Below are positions 22,916 through 34,959 of a stretch of DNA of 64,000 nt, in pieces. Origin of the DNA: Anniella stebbinsi (lineage: Eukaryota; Chordata; Lepidosauria; Squamata; Anniellidae). Under the pieces are notes generated by a model. That model searched no databases and had not been told where the DNA came from. It worked only from the letters and a program-made list of their open reading frames with translations. Location: NCBI GenBank assembly GCA_029215795.1, contig JARDYH010000002.1, positions 42,578,001 to 42,642,000 of the forward strand. Direction: 5' to 3'. The translations under genes and the position numbers were made by a program. How positions within the stretch are numbered: the stretch's first letter is position 1; every line of letters begins with the position of its first letter.

Positions 22916-23749
22916 CTCAGGTGGATCCTTGGTTTGATCAAGCACTGATTGGCTTATTTTCTTATGTCAATATTCCCAAGAAAAAGGCAAAACTAAAATT
23001 CAGGTTTTACTAGAGTTTTGGGTTAAATTCTATGTTCAGACATATAAGGGACGATCCCATGTTCCCTAAACAGCATCTGAGGGGCCATAGGAAAGTTCAG
23101 ATACCCAGATATGAGATCAAAGGCAATGCTCTAACCTGAGAATTGAAACTCCTACTCCCCTCCTCCTCAGAGCCAGTGTGGGGGAGAAATGCAGCACCTG
23201 CCTCTGAGTTGGGAACCCAATCTCAGAGAGGGGGGAGGGGGACATTTTTTGGGGAGGCAGAGACTGGAGAGGCCAAGATAAAACTATCTTGAGGATTCTG
23301 CAGCCTCTTTCCTCATCCTCTGAGACAACAGAGCCAGATGAGCAAAAAATCTTGTCTAGTGAAAATGCAGAACGGGGAGGCAAAAATTGCCTCTGCCGCT
23401 CCTCCCACCCTGCATAGGATGTTCATAACCAAGTTCAGAGGCTAATGATCATTGCAACAGGATTGCATCCTAAGTTAATTTGTGGTTATCCTGGGCTTTG
23501 TCTGATTCCTCCATTTTGTATTAAACAAGTCACAGGTGACTAGACACATCTTTATCTACTGTGAAAACTTGTAGAAAGCATTCTTTCAAGTACCTTTGAA
23601 ACTTCTCCTGATGATCCTGTACTCTTTTCTACAGTCCTCTGCTTGATGCGGAGCTGTTCTGATGTCATAGTGGACAGGACATCAGAGGTTTTAGAGCTGC
23701 CTTGGGTTGAGCTGCTCTGATGTTAGATTGGTACCTGAGGCCAGTTTTT
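22916..23749. other. Non-coding DNA, locally GC-richer
   Basis: About 23110-23410 has G and C runs (GGGGGGAGGGGGAC) and an 88-codon minus-strand open frame without splice or start context. No family recognised. Confidence 0.35.
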
Positions 23750-24260
23750 GTCTTCCCCTAAAACTGTTCAGAATCTTAAACTAATGCAGAACATAGTGTC
23801 CTGCCTAGAGAATAGAGGGAATGATAGGAACTCCAGCATCTGTACTGGCTTTTGTAGCATTCTGGGTGACAGGTAAGACCTTAGAATTGGAATTCCATAG
23901 GCTATTGACAAGATTTGTTAAACTGCATAACAGTTGTTTACATGCCTGAGCTTTCAAATGGCATCTTACTATGGATTAGCTGAGTGATTTGGATGAAAAA
24001 TTGCTACTTCCATATGCCCTTGTTAGACTCTATTTCAACAACTCAGGGTGCATTCAAGTATATCATCTCATTTTATCTTGACAATCTGTGACATAGGTTA
24101 TAGTAAGAGGTTTCACTTCTGAGATTGGAGCATGTTACATTTGATGTGGTGCTACCCCTAAAACTGTTCAGAAGCGTTAGTTAATGCAGAACATGCTGTT
24201 GTCTCTTGACAAAGAGGGTGGGTCAGGAACTACAGCATCTACACTGTGCACAATTAATCC
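23750..24260 (+). mobile_element. Two L2-like LINE fragments in tandem
   Basis: The phrase CCCCTAAAACTGTTCAGAA, then TAATGCAGAACAT and TCAGGAACTACAGCATCT or its variant, appears at about 23754-23850 and again at 24151-24245. This is the L2 region preceding the SLHWLP coding words. Either two insertions or a segmental copy. Confidence 0.5.
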
Positions 24261-24474
24261 TGCTTGTTTAAAGCATATTTGGCCCAGGCCCTGCAACCAC
24301 TGCCTTGCCTTCCGTCTGTCTTGATTTAGGCAGAGCTTTATATGATTGGCTTACTAAAGTTCTGAAAAAAACTCTACAAGGTTTGTATCTTGCAATTTAT
24401 AGTAATGCCAAAAACAAAACAAAGCTATAACTGGTGATGATCATATACGTTTTCACTGAGGCAAGCAATGAAAT

Positions 24475-24850
24475 GGACAAAACATATTCTATTCATCATA
24501 TTTATTATAACATTTATAAACTGCTCCACATTGAGAGATATTAGTAAATTAAAACACAAAATACAAGAAGTTACAGTAAAAGCAAATAGTTCAATGAAAC
24601 AGTGGCTGGAATTAATTCATCCATCAGGAAATGATTGCCTGAAAAGAAAAGTCCAGAAAAGCCAAAAACAAACTAGTGTTAGTGCATGCCTGATCTCAAT
24701 TGTAACGGCATACCATAGGCTGGGAGCCATCATACTAAAGGGCCTACTCCTATTGGTTGCCAAGCAGATCTCTGACCCATGTGGGGCCACCAGAAGTGGC
24801 TCTTCAGAAGACTTCAGTATTTTAAATGCAAGTACTGATTTTCTCCACTT
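24475..24850 (-). mobile_element. L2-clade LINE 3' part
   Basis: TTTATAAACTGCTCCACATTG is the tail. GCATGCCTGATCTCAATTG, CATAGGCTGGGAGCCATC and AAGGGCCTACTCCTATTGG are antisense to the RT carboxyl end, as in the copy at 41985. The 128-codon plus-strand open frame here is antisense to the LINE and is not a gene, although it begins with a hydrophobic segment. Confidence 0.6.
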
Positions 24851-25479
24851 CTGAACATCATTGTTAATTGCAAATTAGATGCAAAACTAAAGTTTGCAGG
24901 GTGGGAATGGTGGGCCCAAAAACAATGTTTTGAAATTTGATTTTGTAATGGCAGTTAACTAGGAAACCAAAAAGGAGGACAACATGATCGGCTCCTAAGG
25001 GGGCATGCCCACCAACCTGTCTGGCCCCAGGGGGCGTGTCCAGCACCAATGGGTTGTGCCCACCTGAACATAGCCTTGGTCACATATCTGATTTTACAGC
25101 ACACAATTTAGACAAATCTGTTCTACATAACATCTTAATGTTAAAATCACTGAAAAAAAGAATAACTTCACTTACTCATACTTTTGTAGCTTTTGCTGTA
25201 CTTTGAAGCTTTTGCTATACTCCGTGTGATACATTCTCTCCTTCACTCAAATATCATCTCTTACTGTATCCTCACTCCACTGCAAACTGCTGCTGCTTTT
25301 AACAGGGCTTGCTGCCGGCTGGCTGGCTTTTTTATTTTTCAATTTAATTTTTTTTTAACCTTGTGTATGATTGTCACAAGTTTCTCCATGCTAACATTAG
25401 GGTGGGTGTTATGGGCGGCAGACACTACTTTGCCCTTTCACAGTTCTCACTTATATACATTAGCTTCTCAAGGCTTGCG
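24851..25479. other. Non-coding DNA, nothing recognised
   Basis: GGGGGCATGCCCACC and GGGGGCGTGTCCAGC near 24999-25041 are related GC-rich words, but no family was identified. Confidence 0.35.
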
Positions 25480-25689
25480 TGTTGACACCACTTCTCACAT
25501 ACAGATTTTGAACTCCTGTCTACTTCTTGCACAAACATGCAACTCTGAGACCCTCTTTCTAATGCCCTGCGTTGCCTGCCAGCACCATAGGGCAAAGTTA
25601 CAACAGGTGTCTCTGGGTTGTTTGTGCAGCTTCTGTTGTCTCTCTCTCTAAGTCATTGCAGCCAAACCAAAGCCTCCAGCCTCAAACAA

Positions 25690-25727
<38 letters not shown>

Positions 25728-26480
25728 AAAGTCTCCCGATGGTCCAGCTGGGCCGCACACTTGTGGCCGGGGTATTGCTTATTGTTTGGTCATGTCTGGT
25801 GATTCTTACTTTAAAAACCACCGCTGCCAGCCACCTCTGCCTCCTCTCCTCCTGCACACCTGCTCGACTCTGATGCACTCTTAAAGCACTCTGGGTGGCA
25901 AGCCAGCCTCTCAGGGCCAAGCCACAGGTGAATCTGGGTTGCCTTCAGCCTCTCTCTGCCTTATGCCAGCCAGCTGACGTCTCCAGCTTCAAACAATCCC
26001 CCCTCTCTCTGCCAAAGTCTCCCAACTGTCCAGCCAGGCTGTGCACTTGTACCTTGTGGCTGGGGGTAGAGTGCCAGTTTATAGCTTCGTCACATCTGGT
26101 GACTCTTGTTTTAAAAAAACTCCACCAGCAGCCACCTCTGTCTGCACCAACACTGGACTCTGAGATGCTCTCAAAAGGCTCTGTGTGGCACACCAGCCTC
26201 TCAGGGCAAAGCTACAGCCGTCTCTGAGTTGTAACTCTGTCTGAAACTGATGCCAGCCAAAGCCTCCAACCAGCCAACACCTGCACCAACACTTGATTCT
26301 GAGACACTCTTGAAAGGCTCTGTGTGGCATGCCAGCCTCTTAGGATTCAGCTACAGCTATCTCTGAGTTGTGTCTTCAGTCTAACTCTGTCTCTAAGAGA
26401 TATGCCAGCCAGTCCAATCCACAAATCTATTTTTCTCCGACATGCACTTCAAACGTTCTGCATTGCATGCCAGTAGTGTA
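25480..26480. repeat. Degenerate tandem array, unit about 300 bp, partial units
   Basis: The ordered words CTGAGACCCTC or its variant, CCAGCCTCTCAGGGC, AAAGCTACAG, CTCTGAGTTG, CCAAAGCCTCCAG and GCCAAAGTCTCCC recur starting near 25545, 25870, 26158 and 26297. The first two units are long (roughly 290-330 bp); the later two are truncated to about 140 bp. A (CT)n run (25693-25724) expands within the first. No satellite name is claimed. Open frames on both strands are by-products. Confidence 0.7.
25693..25724. repeat. (CT)16 microsatellite
   Basis: Uninterrupted CT dinucleotides within the array; the equivalent place in the next unit (near 26000) has only CCCCCTCTCTCTG. Confidence 0.95.
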
Positions 26481-26979
26481 GACAGAGCCTAGCTCACAAG
26501 TGAACAAAGTGAAATGGAAGGGAAGGGGTAGCAAAGCAAAGCAATGACATGCCAGGTTCCAACATCCGCATCAACAGGACATCCGCAAAGGTGAGAGCCT
26601 CTCTCTCGACTGACACCTCACTGTAGGTAATGAGAGTTTTTCTCTAAGGATGACCCTTCATCGTCCATGATGTGGAACTCTGAGAAAAAGGTCTCTGGCC
26701 TGCTCCGTTTTGCCCTGCAGGCTGCTTTGACTGACCTCTCCTTTCCCACATTTTGATCTGTGGATGCCTCACCTCTGCTGAGCTCCAGGTGCCCAACTGC
26801 CCACCAGATCTGCAACAGAAAAGGTGCCCTGCTTGCACAGCACATCTTAGCTAAAAAACTTGAGATTCCCTTGATGACAAGGGCTGAAAATTCTCAAGGT
26901 GCAATACCCTAAAGAGGAGGTTTGACAACCTGAGTTTGAAGGAGATGGCTCCAGCTGTTTTTTTCAAAAGATTTTTTAA
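26481..26979. other. Non-coding DNA, nothing recognised
   Basis: Pyrimidine-rich and without a coherent open frame; two overlapping minus-strand frames near 26618-26845 lack support. Confidence 0.35.
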
Positions 26980-27290
26980 AAAAATCTCAAACTTTACAAA
27001 ATTCCTAAAAATCAACGGATGAACAGATCTACTTCAAACTTGGCAAGGCTAAAGCCCTACCTGAGATTTATCATGGTGCCAAATTTCATCTCTTTACCTT
27101 TAAACATGATTTTTTAAATATATATATATATATATATATACACATCAAACTTAAAAAAAAATCCTAAACAGATGATTCAAATTTGGCATGGCTTAAAGCC
27201 CTTCCTTAAATCTATCATTGTGCCAAGTTTCATCTTTTTATCTTTAAAAATGGTGCAGCTGTAAGCATTTTTGTTAATTCTCATTAAAGT
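26980..27290. repeat. Duplicated retroposon-like unit with a (TA)n spacer
   Basis: TTCAAACTTGGCAAGGCTAA, AGCCCTACC, ATCATGGTGCCAAATTTCAT and TCTTTACCTTTAAA (about 27030-27112) are repeated with changes at about 27176-27250. A (TA)n run sits between them near 27117-27140. Copies are about 70% alike by eye. Family unknown. Confidence 0.6.
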
Positions 27291-27734
27291 AGAGCTGCCC
27301 TTTGGGCGGGGAGGATGGAAAAATCCAGATTTTTCATCAAATTTCATAATTCCCCCCCCTTCCCAGATTTGTTACCAAAAATCCTGACAAATCTGGGTTT
27401 TTCCTGTCATATGGTCACCCTAAACTCTCTGCTTCCAGTTTGTGCTCCCTGGGATCAATGCATAATTTCTAAAGACAGAGATGGGGCTTTAATTTGTGTG
27501 GAAGACATGCTATTACTTTGTAAACCATCCTTCTTAAGTTGAAGTGGGCAGGGTGGGGAGAGTCTGCGATTGCTTAGTGGTAATTGAAAGGCACTCTGCA
27601 TTTGCTGAGGTGGGCACTGTTCCTTCTAAATGTGAAGGGCTGCTTTGTACTGAGAGAAAACACTCAGCATATGCTCAGGGGGAATTTTTTTATTATTGCG
27701 TGTTTCTGTTTCAAAATTCTCTATCATGGATTCA

Positions 27735-27790
27735 CTGACTGATCTTGGACAAGTAACATTACATTTACTCATCTGCAAAAATTATGGGGC
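27735..27790 (+). mobile_element. MIR-type SINE core fragment
   Basis: CTGACTGATCTTGGACAAGT, then TTACTCATCTGCAAAAAT follows the MIR pattern (CTGTGTGACCTTGGGCAAGT, then CTCATCTGTAAAAT). About 55 bp survives. Confidence 0.6.
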
Positions 27791-30700
27791 CCTGCAACAA
27801 TTTGCAGTTTGCAATATGGAGTGTTTCTGTTCACAGTTCTAACCACTCCATCTCATTCTTCCTCCCACCTGTTTTCCTTCCACCCCCTTAGCAGTTGGGT
27901 CAGCCTTCTTTCCACGGTCCTTACTGGCCTTTTTTGGGGGGGAGGGGGGGTCCTTTCCATTTGGTTCTCCCCCTTCATTTAGAGGCGGTGTGGGTGGAAA
28001 CACTTGTGCTCAATCCCAGCTACATTAAAATCTTGGATTACTTCATTGATTTCCGTGGGCAGCTCTCTTTTCCACCTCTGGGAACATTTAGAAGTAGCTT
28101 CTCAATATGTATCAGGAAATGATCATTCTTACTACCATTTTTCAGCATTCTATGCCATAGAGATCTTATGGGGCTGTTTTTGATCCCCCCCCCCCCCTCT
28201 CCTTAGGTTGTTTTTTTCAGGATTTTTCAAGCATCTGCAAACTTCAGGGTTATATTGAGTCTGTTGCTACTTCTCTCTTGTGTTTGGGTGATGCATTTTT
28301 GGCTACACAAGCATGAGAAGTCTTGAATGGGTACTAGAAGGAATGACACATACTTCCTTAAACATGTAGTGCATGTATGTGTATTTAACTGTCACTTGCC
28401 TCACCTCTTCTTTCATCTGTTTGTTTGCATGCACTTTTAATTCATGGTTCCTGCTGGTGACAAATTTGATTCTGGACTATCTGCAAGTCTGGGCTGCTGG
28501 AATTTTGCTGCTATCTCTACCACACATACGAGAACACCTCGTTTTCATCTGTGAAATGTTGGAGGGGTTGCACTGTGGCTACAACAATAACAAAAGGGTT
28601 CTTCCATGTGTGAGATAGAAGCTGTGAGTTCTAAGCATTGTTTTGGAAGTTTATACGAGTTGCCCTTGATAAAGAGACATTCTCAAAATGCATCGGAAAC
28701 TGTCTTTTTTTATACATTGTGGCTGCTGTCTTCCCTCTAACTTGATATTTTTTTTGCAGTAAGACTAGAGCAGCCTTTTGGTGTTACCCTTCATGCTCCA
28801 ATTTCAAATGGCGGGAGGTGTTCTCATGGATGCTTTGGAACTGTCTTAGTTCATCGTTCCAAAATCCCCAAGCTTAAATATTTTCCAGAAAGTGATTTAT
28901 TTTTCTATTAATTCAGGCAAGCAAAGCACTTAGCAATGGACTCTAACAACCACCAGGGATATTCAAAGCCTGGAGGCTCTTCTGTATGCTACCCATTCCC
29001 TTCTTCTGCCTCTGTCTTCTTACTTTCCTCCAACTACTTGTAGCTGCCAGTTTCCAGAGCACCTGGCAAGCTGTTTGTTCAGAGGGCAGAAAGGGGAATG
29101 AGAATGCAAAAAACATAAGATAAGGGCAGTTTTAAGTCTCAGCGGCTGAGGGCTCTGGATGCTTGCCTAGGATGTTTGGCTCAAAATGCCCCATATCTTG
29201 AACTAGTAAAGCACCTGTTTCTGGAACTTCCTTCCCAAGAAGGCACATCTAAACATCATTTGAAAACAGTGTAAAAAGGGATAAGGGGCATGGTTGGCAC
29301 TTAGTCACTGGGCTTAATGTTGGTGTTGCATGGTTCAGCAAAATGGTTTTGTATGTTAATCTTTGGATTGTTTAGAATATAAATATCCTGTGGACTCTAA
29401 AATGTTTTGTTAGCTGTTAAGATAAATCCCAACACTGAGTTATTTAATAAATAACAAATGAGTTCTGGCAGAATTGAATACTTCCACGTGTCTTCCTCCA
29501 TTCTCCAAAGGGAATCCTTTTGCTATCTTCTTCTTTGTCTTTGTCCTGATGTTGCTCCTGTGTTTCTGCATCCACTTATGGTTTGCCCCCCCCCCCCTTC
29601 CATTTAAAAATAAATGGTTTGTAGAAAGTGAAGACTAAATTATCTGGGACCCAATTTAGTCTTATGGATAATTAGGGAGGTTTTAAAAACCCTAGCTCTG
29701 TACCTGATGGACTGGAAATGCTGCAAGGGAGCTTTAGAGCTACACAAGTAGCATATAGTCTTTATGAAGGAAATGCCTTTAAAAACCTCTCTTAAAATTA
29801 CTTTGTACTAGCTCTACATAGCACTAAACTATAATACTTTAGCTATATTTTGTAATGATACAGGGATTCCTTAGCATTTAAATGTTAAATTTGTAGGGTA
29901 ACTTTACATTTTTTAAAATTACTTGCTCATTGGAAAAAAACTGGTACTGAGTTTAACTTTAATGGTAACATGCTTGATTAGATGACCTAGCCTCTGAAAA
30001 TAATTTGATTAAAATAATAAGAAATGAAGCTAGATAATGGTTATCTGATGTTAAAATAAATAAAACGATGTCTAAGCAATCTAGTAATCTACATTCATTT
30101 AAATGTAACATTTGCAGGTCATTTGTATAAATCTTGAGGTATATATTTGCACACTATTGTTATTTCCTTCCCTTGACTAATCATACTTGTCATAATTGTC
30201 TGGATCTGCAAATGTGTTGATTGATTCATCAAAATGTTTAGCTTTTTAACAGGGTCTTTGGAAAATGTAAAAGCAGGTGTTGAAGACTGTCCTTCATTGC
30301 TTAGGCCTATTAGTGCATTCATTAGCATAACAGAAATGTCCCTGTATTAACAGCTTCATGCTTTAATTTCCTAATTTTGGATGATGCTCCCACATAGAAA
30401 AAGTGATATTTAATAGCATTTATAGAGCTGCCTATAGAATATTCTATAGGGCATTATATTCCTGTAGAATAGTCAGGAAACTTTGTCCACATTGATCTGT
30501 TTGCTTTGACATCCTTGCATTCTGCTGGGAATACTTGGCAGTTTCTTATTTGACACAATTGCTAATGTAAATTACGTTGTGCTACTGTAAGGGACTCCTA
30601 GCTCACTGCCAATAACATCAGCGGGTTCAGCTGGTATTCTGGGGAGTCCAGTTGTACCAGTTCACACAACTGGTGTTGCACTATTGGTCCCTGACGCTAG

Positions 30701-31020
30701 CACAGCATAATTTATGTTGGTGCGTGTGTTCAGTTGGATACTACCCACAAGAGTACTTTTCCTAGACACCGACAGTTCATGTCCGAGAGGCCTGATGGAC
30801 TTAGCCATTTCCCCATGTGAAAGTATACCTAACAATCTCCTGGGGCTGTGCACTGCAAAAAAACAAGAAGTGTTTTGGGCAATTTACAGATGAACTTATC
30901 AGAGAACCTGTAATAGGTTTTGGCAGAAAACAGTTGAAAATTACTGGGATATACTCATACTGCAACATCCCTGTGTTCTCAAACAAATCAGACCCAAATG
31001 AAATACACGGCCAAATGACT
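27791..31020. other. Repeat-poor 3.2-kb stretch
   Basis: Only homopolymer runs (C near 28186-28197 and 29586-29599, G near 27936-27951) and no recognised element. Around 28640-28720 the order TTGATAAAG ... CGGAAACTG weakly recalls a hammerhead-bearing Penelope end, but I do not call it. Confidence 0.4.
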
Positions 31021-31028
31021 GTTTAGTG

Positions 31029-31144
31029 CAACCTTCTCCAACATGCTGCCTTCCAGATGTTTTAGACTTCAACTCAATGGCCATCAGCCCCAGTCAGGAG
31101 TTCTAGTCCAAAACGTCTGGAGGGCACCAGGTTGGAAAAGGCAG
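31029..31144. mobile_element. hAT-type MITE with perfect 8-bp target duplication
   Basis: The duplication GTTTAGTG is exact (31021-31028, 31145-31152). The 116-bp insert starts CAACCTTCTCCAAC and ends GTTGGAAAAGGCAG, which are inverted with a few differences. Within it, CTTCCAGATGTTTTAGACTT mirrors AGTCCAAAACGTCTGG. Eight-base duplications are the hAT hallmark. Confidence 0.88.
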
Positions 31145-31152
31145 GTTTAGTG

Positions 31153-32868
31153 CTATGAAATCTTGACATGTTAGTGTCTTACAACCCAGGCTAAGAGACT
31201 GCATGGTGCCAATCAGTGCATCGGTGAGGTTTGGCTGGAGTGAGACCTGTCCGGAGTAGGACTTGTCCAATGTTAGACAGACGGTATTAGGTTCTAGGAA
31301 TCATAATCCAGTAACCTTCAGGTTCAACCTCTGTCTTCTCTTCTGGGAGCTTACTGTGGATAGTAATAGGCCTTTAGTAGCGGTATAGTGGTAGAGCTGT
31401 CAATTCTCGTTCCTTGCTTGAAGAAACTTGAACTCTGGGCTTGGCGCAGCATTAGGCATTCTTCCTCTGGTCTGGGTGACCTACAGAGGGTGTGTCTGAT
31501 GCAGCATTTACACAAGAGAAATTTCCCATCCTTCACTGCAGCTCTTTCATGCCTCCTCACTCACACAAGTGGGGGCTTTCTTAGATAAGGCCTGGAATAT
31601 GGGGTCTGGGACTGTAGTGGGAGGGAGGAATTGGCCCCAAAATAGGCAGAAGCAACACACAATTGTGAGTTCTATTAGTGCAAGCTGCCTCAGCCTCATT
31701 TTCCCTGATTCATTTTTCTTACCTCATATCTCAGACTTGATGGGTGGGAGGGAATCTCTTGACCCTCAGGGGAGGCTTTGGTGGGGAACTTGAAACTGCA
31801 GGCAGAAGTAGGAGTAAAATTCCCCTTCCACAAGTGTCCTTGTGAAAGAACTGCACTGGATACAACACAAACTGACTAGTTCTCAGGCTGGCTGCTTTCT
31901 TGTATCTGTAGATGACCCATCTGCCTTAGAGTCACTCAACTGGAAACTGAAGCATCTCACTTTAGAGATCAGATGCATCATATTCATGGAGATCAGATGT
32001 GACGTATAATGGCCTGTATAAGTAGAAGCCTCTAATGACTTTGCAAATATTTAAGGACACATTCTCATTTATGCAATAACAAACAGCTTTAAAATACATT
32101 TTATCTAATCACACTTTTTCAGACTTTAACAAACCCACTTGCCAACAGGCTAGGGGCGAGAAAGTCTTTGATCTTGGTGAGTGAGAATGCTCAGAAAAGG
32201 ATATTGTGTTCCGGCAGCTAAATTAGACTGCTTAAAAAAACTGGAGTAGATTTTCGGGAGAGGGGCTGTGTTCTTTAGTTCTGAATGACATCTGCAAGGG
32301 ATTTTCTCCTTACTCTTCTTCTCATTGTGGGAAAATTGTAGATCTGCTTGGAGGACCTAAGGGGTGTTGCTGCCCCTTTTTCAGTTTCTGGTGCTGTTCA
32401 GTTCATTTCTCTCTTTTTCTATATGCTGTTTTACTCCCCCAGCACTACTATCTTCCTAGAATTCTACAGCAGCTGCTAAAGAACTTACAAAATTCTAGCC
32501 TCCACATGTTGCCCCAAATACTTCCCAGTCAACAAGTTCCTGTTCCGCTTCATTTTAACTGTAGGTAGATTTTGTTAAGAATAAGAAGGATTTGTTTTGT
32601 AAATTGATTAAACTGATTGGATGGAAGAAAGCAGAGAGAAAATGTATTTACCTGCCCTCAGCCTTTCTCCATTTCCCAGCCACATTTATTTAGAGGTGGG
32701 ATCAGAAAAGAAAAGACCCAACTCCTTGTGTTTTGTGCTCTAGAGATTGATTAAGATTTTTTTAAAAAAACCCAACAGCAATAACAAGAAGACTGAAGAA
32801 AAGCTACTGCGGGGAAGGAAGACAAATTTGGAGTGGATTTCTTTGGGAGAAAGGGAAAGACTGTGTCT
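31153..32868. other. Non-coding DNA, nothing recognised
   Basis: No LINE, SINE or MITE motifs seen. Two overlapping open frames near 31351-31588 are on opposite strands and lack splice context. Confidence 0.35.
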
Positions 32869-32872
32869 CCTA

Positions 32873-33226
32873 GGTCCCCTCTACAAGGATTCGCTTTTGC
32901 GCCTGGTTAGGCGATTATGCGCATAATCGCAGAAGCGCATTTATGCCTAATCCCTCTGCACGAGAGGCGGCGAGAGGCAGCGAAGCGCATTAACAGATTT
33001 CCAAAATGCGCTTTACAAGTAGTTAATGCGCATAAGCGCTTATTCACACAGTCAAAATGCGCTTTAACAGATGGAGAAAAATAAAACTCGCGATTTAATG
33101 CGCATTTGATAATGCGCATAATCGGGGAGATAACGCGCCTCTACGCCCAATTTGCGCTCCGTTCTTGTAGAGGTAATTTTTTTAATGCGCCTTGAAAGAG
33201 CTTTAAATGCCTCTTGTAGAGGCACC
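32873..33226. mobile_element. CpG-rich palindromic element built of GCGCAT words
   Basis: The left end GGTCCCCTCTACAAG and the right end (complement GGTGCCTCTACAAG) are inverted repeats of about 15 bp, flanked by CCTA on both sides (32869-32872, 33227-33230). The inside has about 26 CpGs in 310 bp by hand count, against near absence nearby, and the words TGCGCAT, ATGCGCTTT and AAGCGC recur on both strands. A perfect 20-bp palindrome, GCGATTATGCGCATAATCGC, lies at 32911-32930. A second TIR-like word, CTTGTAGAGG, is at about 33165. No transposase. Retention of CpG suggests a recent insertion or protection from methylation; that is inference. Confidence 0.65.
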
Positions 33227-34447
33227 CCTAGTCTTTTTAAAGCTTTTGAAAAGAGATGTTTGCTGTGCTGTGCTTGGTCTTTCTTGGCATGTGGGGGCAG
33301 TGCTTAACTTTCAGAAAGAAACCTGTAGGTGACTCTGGTTTATGGGGAATAATGCCATCTGTGCTATTAGCCCTCTGTGGGAGGAATGGGCTAATGTTTG
33401 CTAGATGGAAAATAAAGGCACTCTGCATGCACTCAGAAACAGTTTTATGATACTTTTTCTGGTTAGTATCAACAATTTTGGGCTACTGAATCAGGCTATA
33501 ACGTGTAGACCTCTGCTCTTTTTTCTGTCTGGTTTCACACACAAAAGAATTCACTCTGGTTATATAGTTGAAGGGATGGTTGAATTATTAGAATTACTAG
33601 TCACATAAAGGGATTTTGACAGTGTATTCTAGGACCTTTTCCATTTCCATTAATTTTGTGACCTGGTGAGAAGTAGCTTAGGATTACCAGTCCCTCTTTC
33701 TGGCCCTATACTGAAATCATGCATCTCATTCATATTTGAGAATATAGCACTTCTGCTCCGCTCATGTATTTGTAAATAAATCATATGTTATATGTAAGTC
33801 TCCAGTGCTTTCTCATACCAAGGAAAAGTAAACCTGAGTAGCTCCAGAACATCTCTATGTGTAGGATTTATTTGGATAATTATGGATTTATAAGAAGAAA
33901 GGGATAAGGATTTTTTTTAAATAAGTAAGTAAATAAATAAATAAATAAATAATAAAATCAGTATGAGTTATCATACATCTTCCTTTTGATGTGCTAATTT
34001 AAAGAACAACAGCTAGCACTCCTCAATTTTGCCTATCTTGCTGAATTATATAACTGTATGTATAATATTTCTTTTTGTGTATGGGACTACTAGATAAGTT
34101 GTAGTCAAATCCCTGGATATTTGGAAGAATGCAGGAAGCCTTCACAGCCCAACCCTCTAAAAATAGGTTAGAAAATAGTTTTCATAATAGGAACAGAAAT
34201 GGACTCTGGTGGATTCACAGCGCTTAGGTTGCATTAATACTGACTTAAAAGAAGACACTTCTGCCCTATATTTAATAAGCAATGCCTAAGCAATGTTAGT
34301 AGGGTTTTATTCCCTTCGTTATCTTAAATATTTTGGTAAGCAAATTAAGACTTAATCAGCAGTTATGACAAAAACAATAATTATGTTGAGGAGAAAGAAT
34401 TTATAGTTTGTTTAGTAGTATTGCTATTCACTTTACCACAACATTTG
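33227..34447. other. Non-coding DNA with an (AAAT)n microsatellite
   Basis: AAATAAGTAAGTAAATAAATAA and variants at about 33919-33956. Nothing else recognised. Confidence 0.5.
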
Positions 34448-34552
34448 TAAAACTAAACTAACAGTACAGTCTATATGTGTCTACTCAAAAGTAAGCCCCA
34501 TTGAGTTTATTGGGATTTACTCCCGAGTAAAATATGTCTAGGATTGCTATAC
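34448..34552. mobile_element. Small palindromic MITE-like repeat (85-bp family)
   Basis: CTATATGTGTCTACTCAAAA, AAGCCCCATTGAGTTTATTGG and GTCTAGGATTGC form the family palindrome, as at 1065. Confidence 0.65.
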
Positions 34553-34559
34553 CCATGCA

Positions 34560-34890
34560 GGTGGCTTTCATGTGTGCCCCTCCCATCTGAGGTGAGGCAG
34601 ATGGTGACCAGGAGATAGGCCTTTTCAGTGGGGGTACAGTGGGAATCTCCCCAGAGGAAGCTTGCTTGGTTCTGAAAAGGCAACATCATGATGGCCAGGC
34701 AAAGACTTTTTAATTTCCCCAAGCTTTTTAGATTTTATTTTATTGACAGTTTTTATGCTGCTCTGAGATCTGCTGACATGTTGGTTCTTTGTGTTTTATT
34801 ATTGTTATTTTAACTGCTCTCCTGTGTTTTTCCTTTTATGTGTAAACAGCACCAGAAATTTGATGGGATAAATGAATAAATAACATGAAT
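34560..34890 (+). mobile_element. L2 LINE 3' end
   Basis: GGTGAGGCAGATGGTGACC, GGCCTTTTCAGTGGGGG, GGAATCTCCCCAGAGGAAGC and CAAAGACTTTTTAA read as the L2 carboxyl end (a worn APxLWNSLP followed by KTFLF). The rest is a 3' tail closing on GGATAAATGAATAAATAAC. Frame broken. Confidence 0.75.
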
Positions 34891-34959
34891 AACAAATAAA
34901 CATAAACTCAGTTTGTATGGGCAGATTATGCCTTCTGAGACTTGCAGGCCCACCTTGTA

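Noticed and set aside
24468..24854. 128-codon plus-strand frame with a hydrophobic start resembling a signal peptide
   Set aside because: It is antisense to an L2-clade LINE 3' part; the hydrophobic stretch is the complement of the LINE tail.
25193..26330. Several overlapping open frames of 76-152 codons on both strands
   Set aside because: They arise from the pyrimidine-rich tandem array and its (CT)n run; none has splice signals or a domain.
28640..28720. TTGATAAAG ... CATCGGAAACTG, possible hammerhead remnant
   Set aside because: CTGANGA core is not preserved (TTGATAAA) and helix II pairing is poor.
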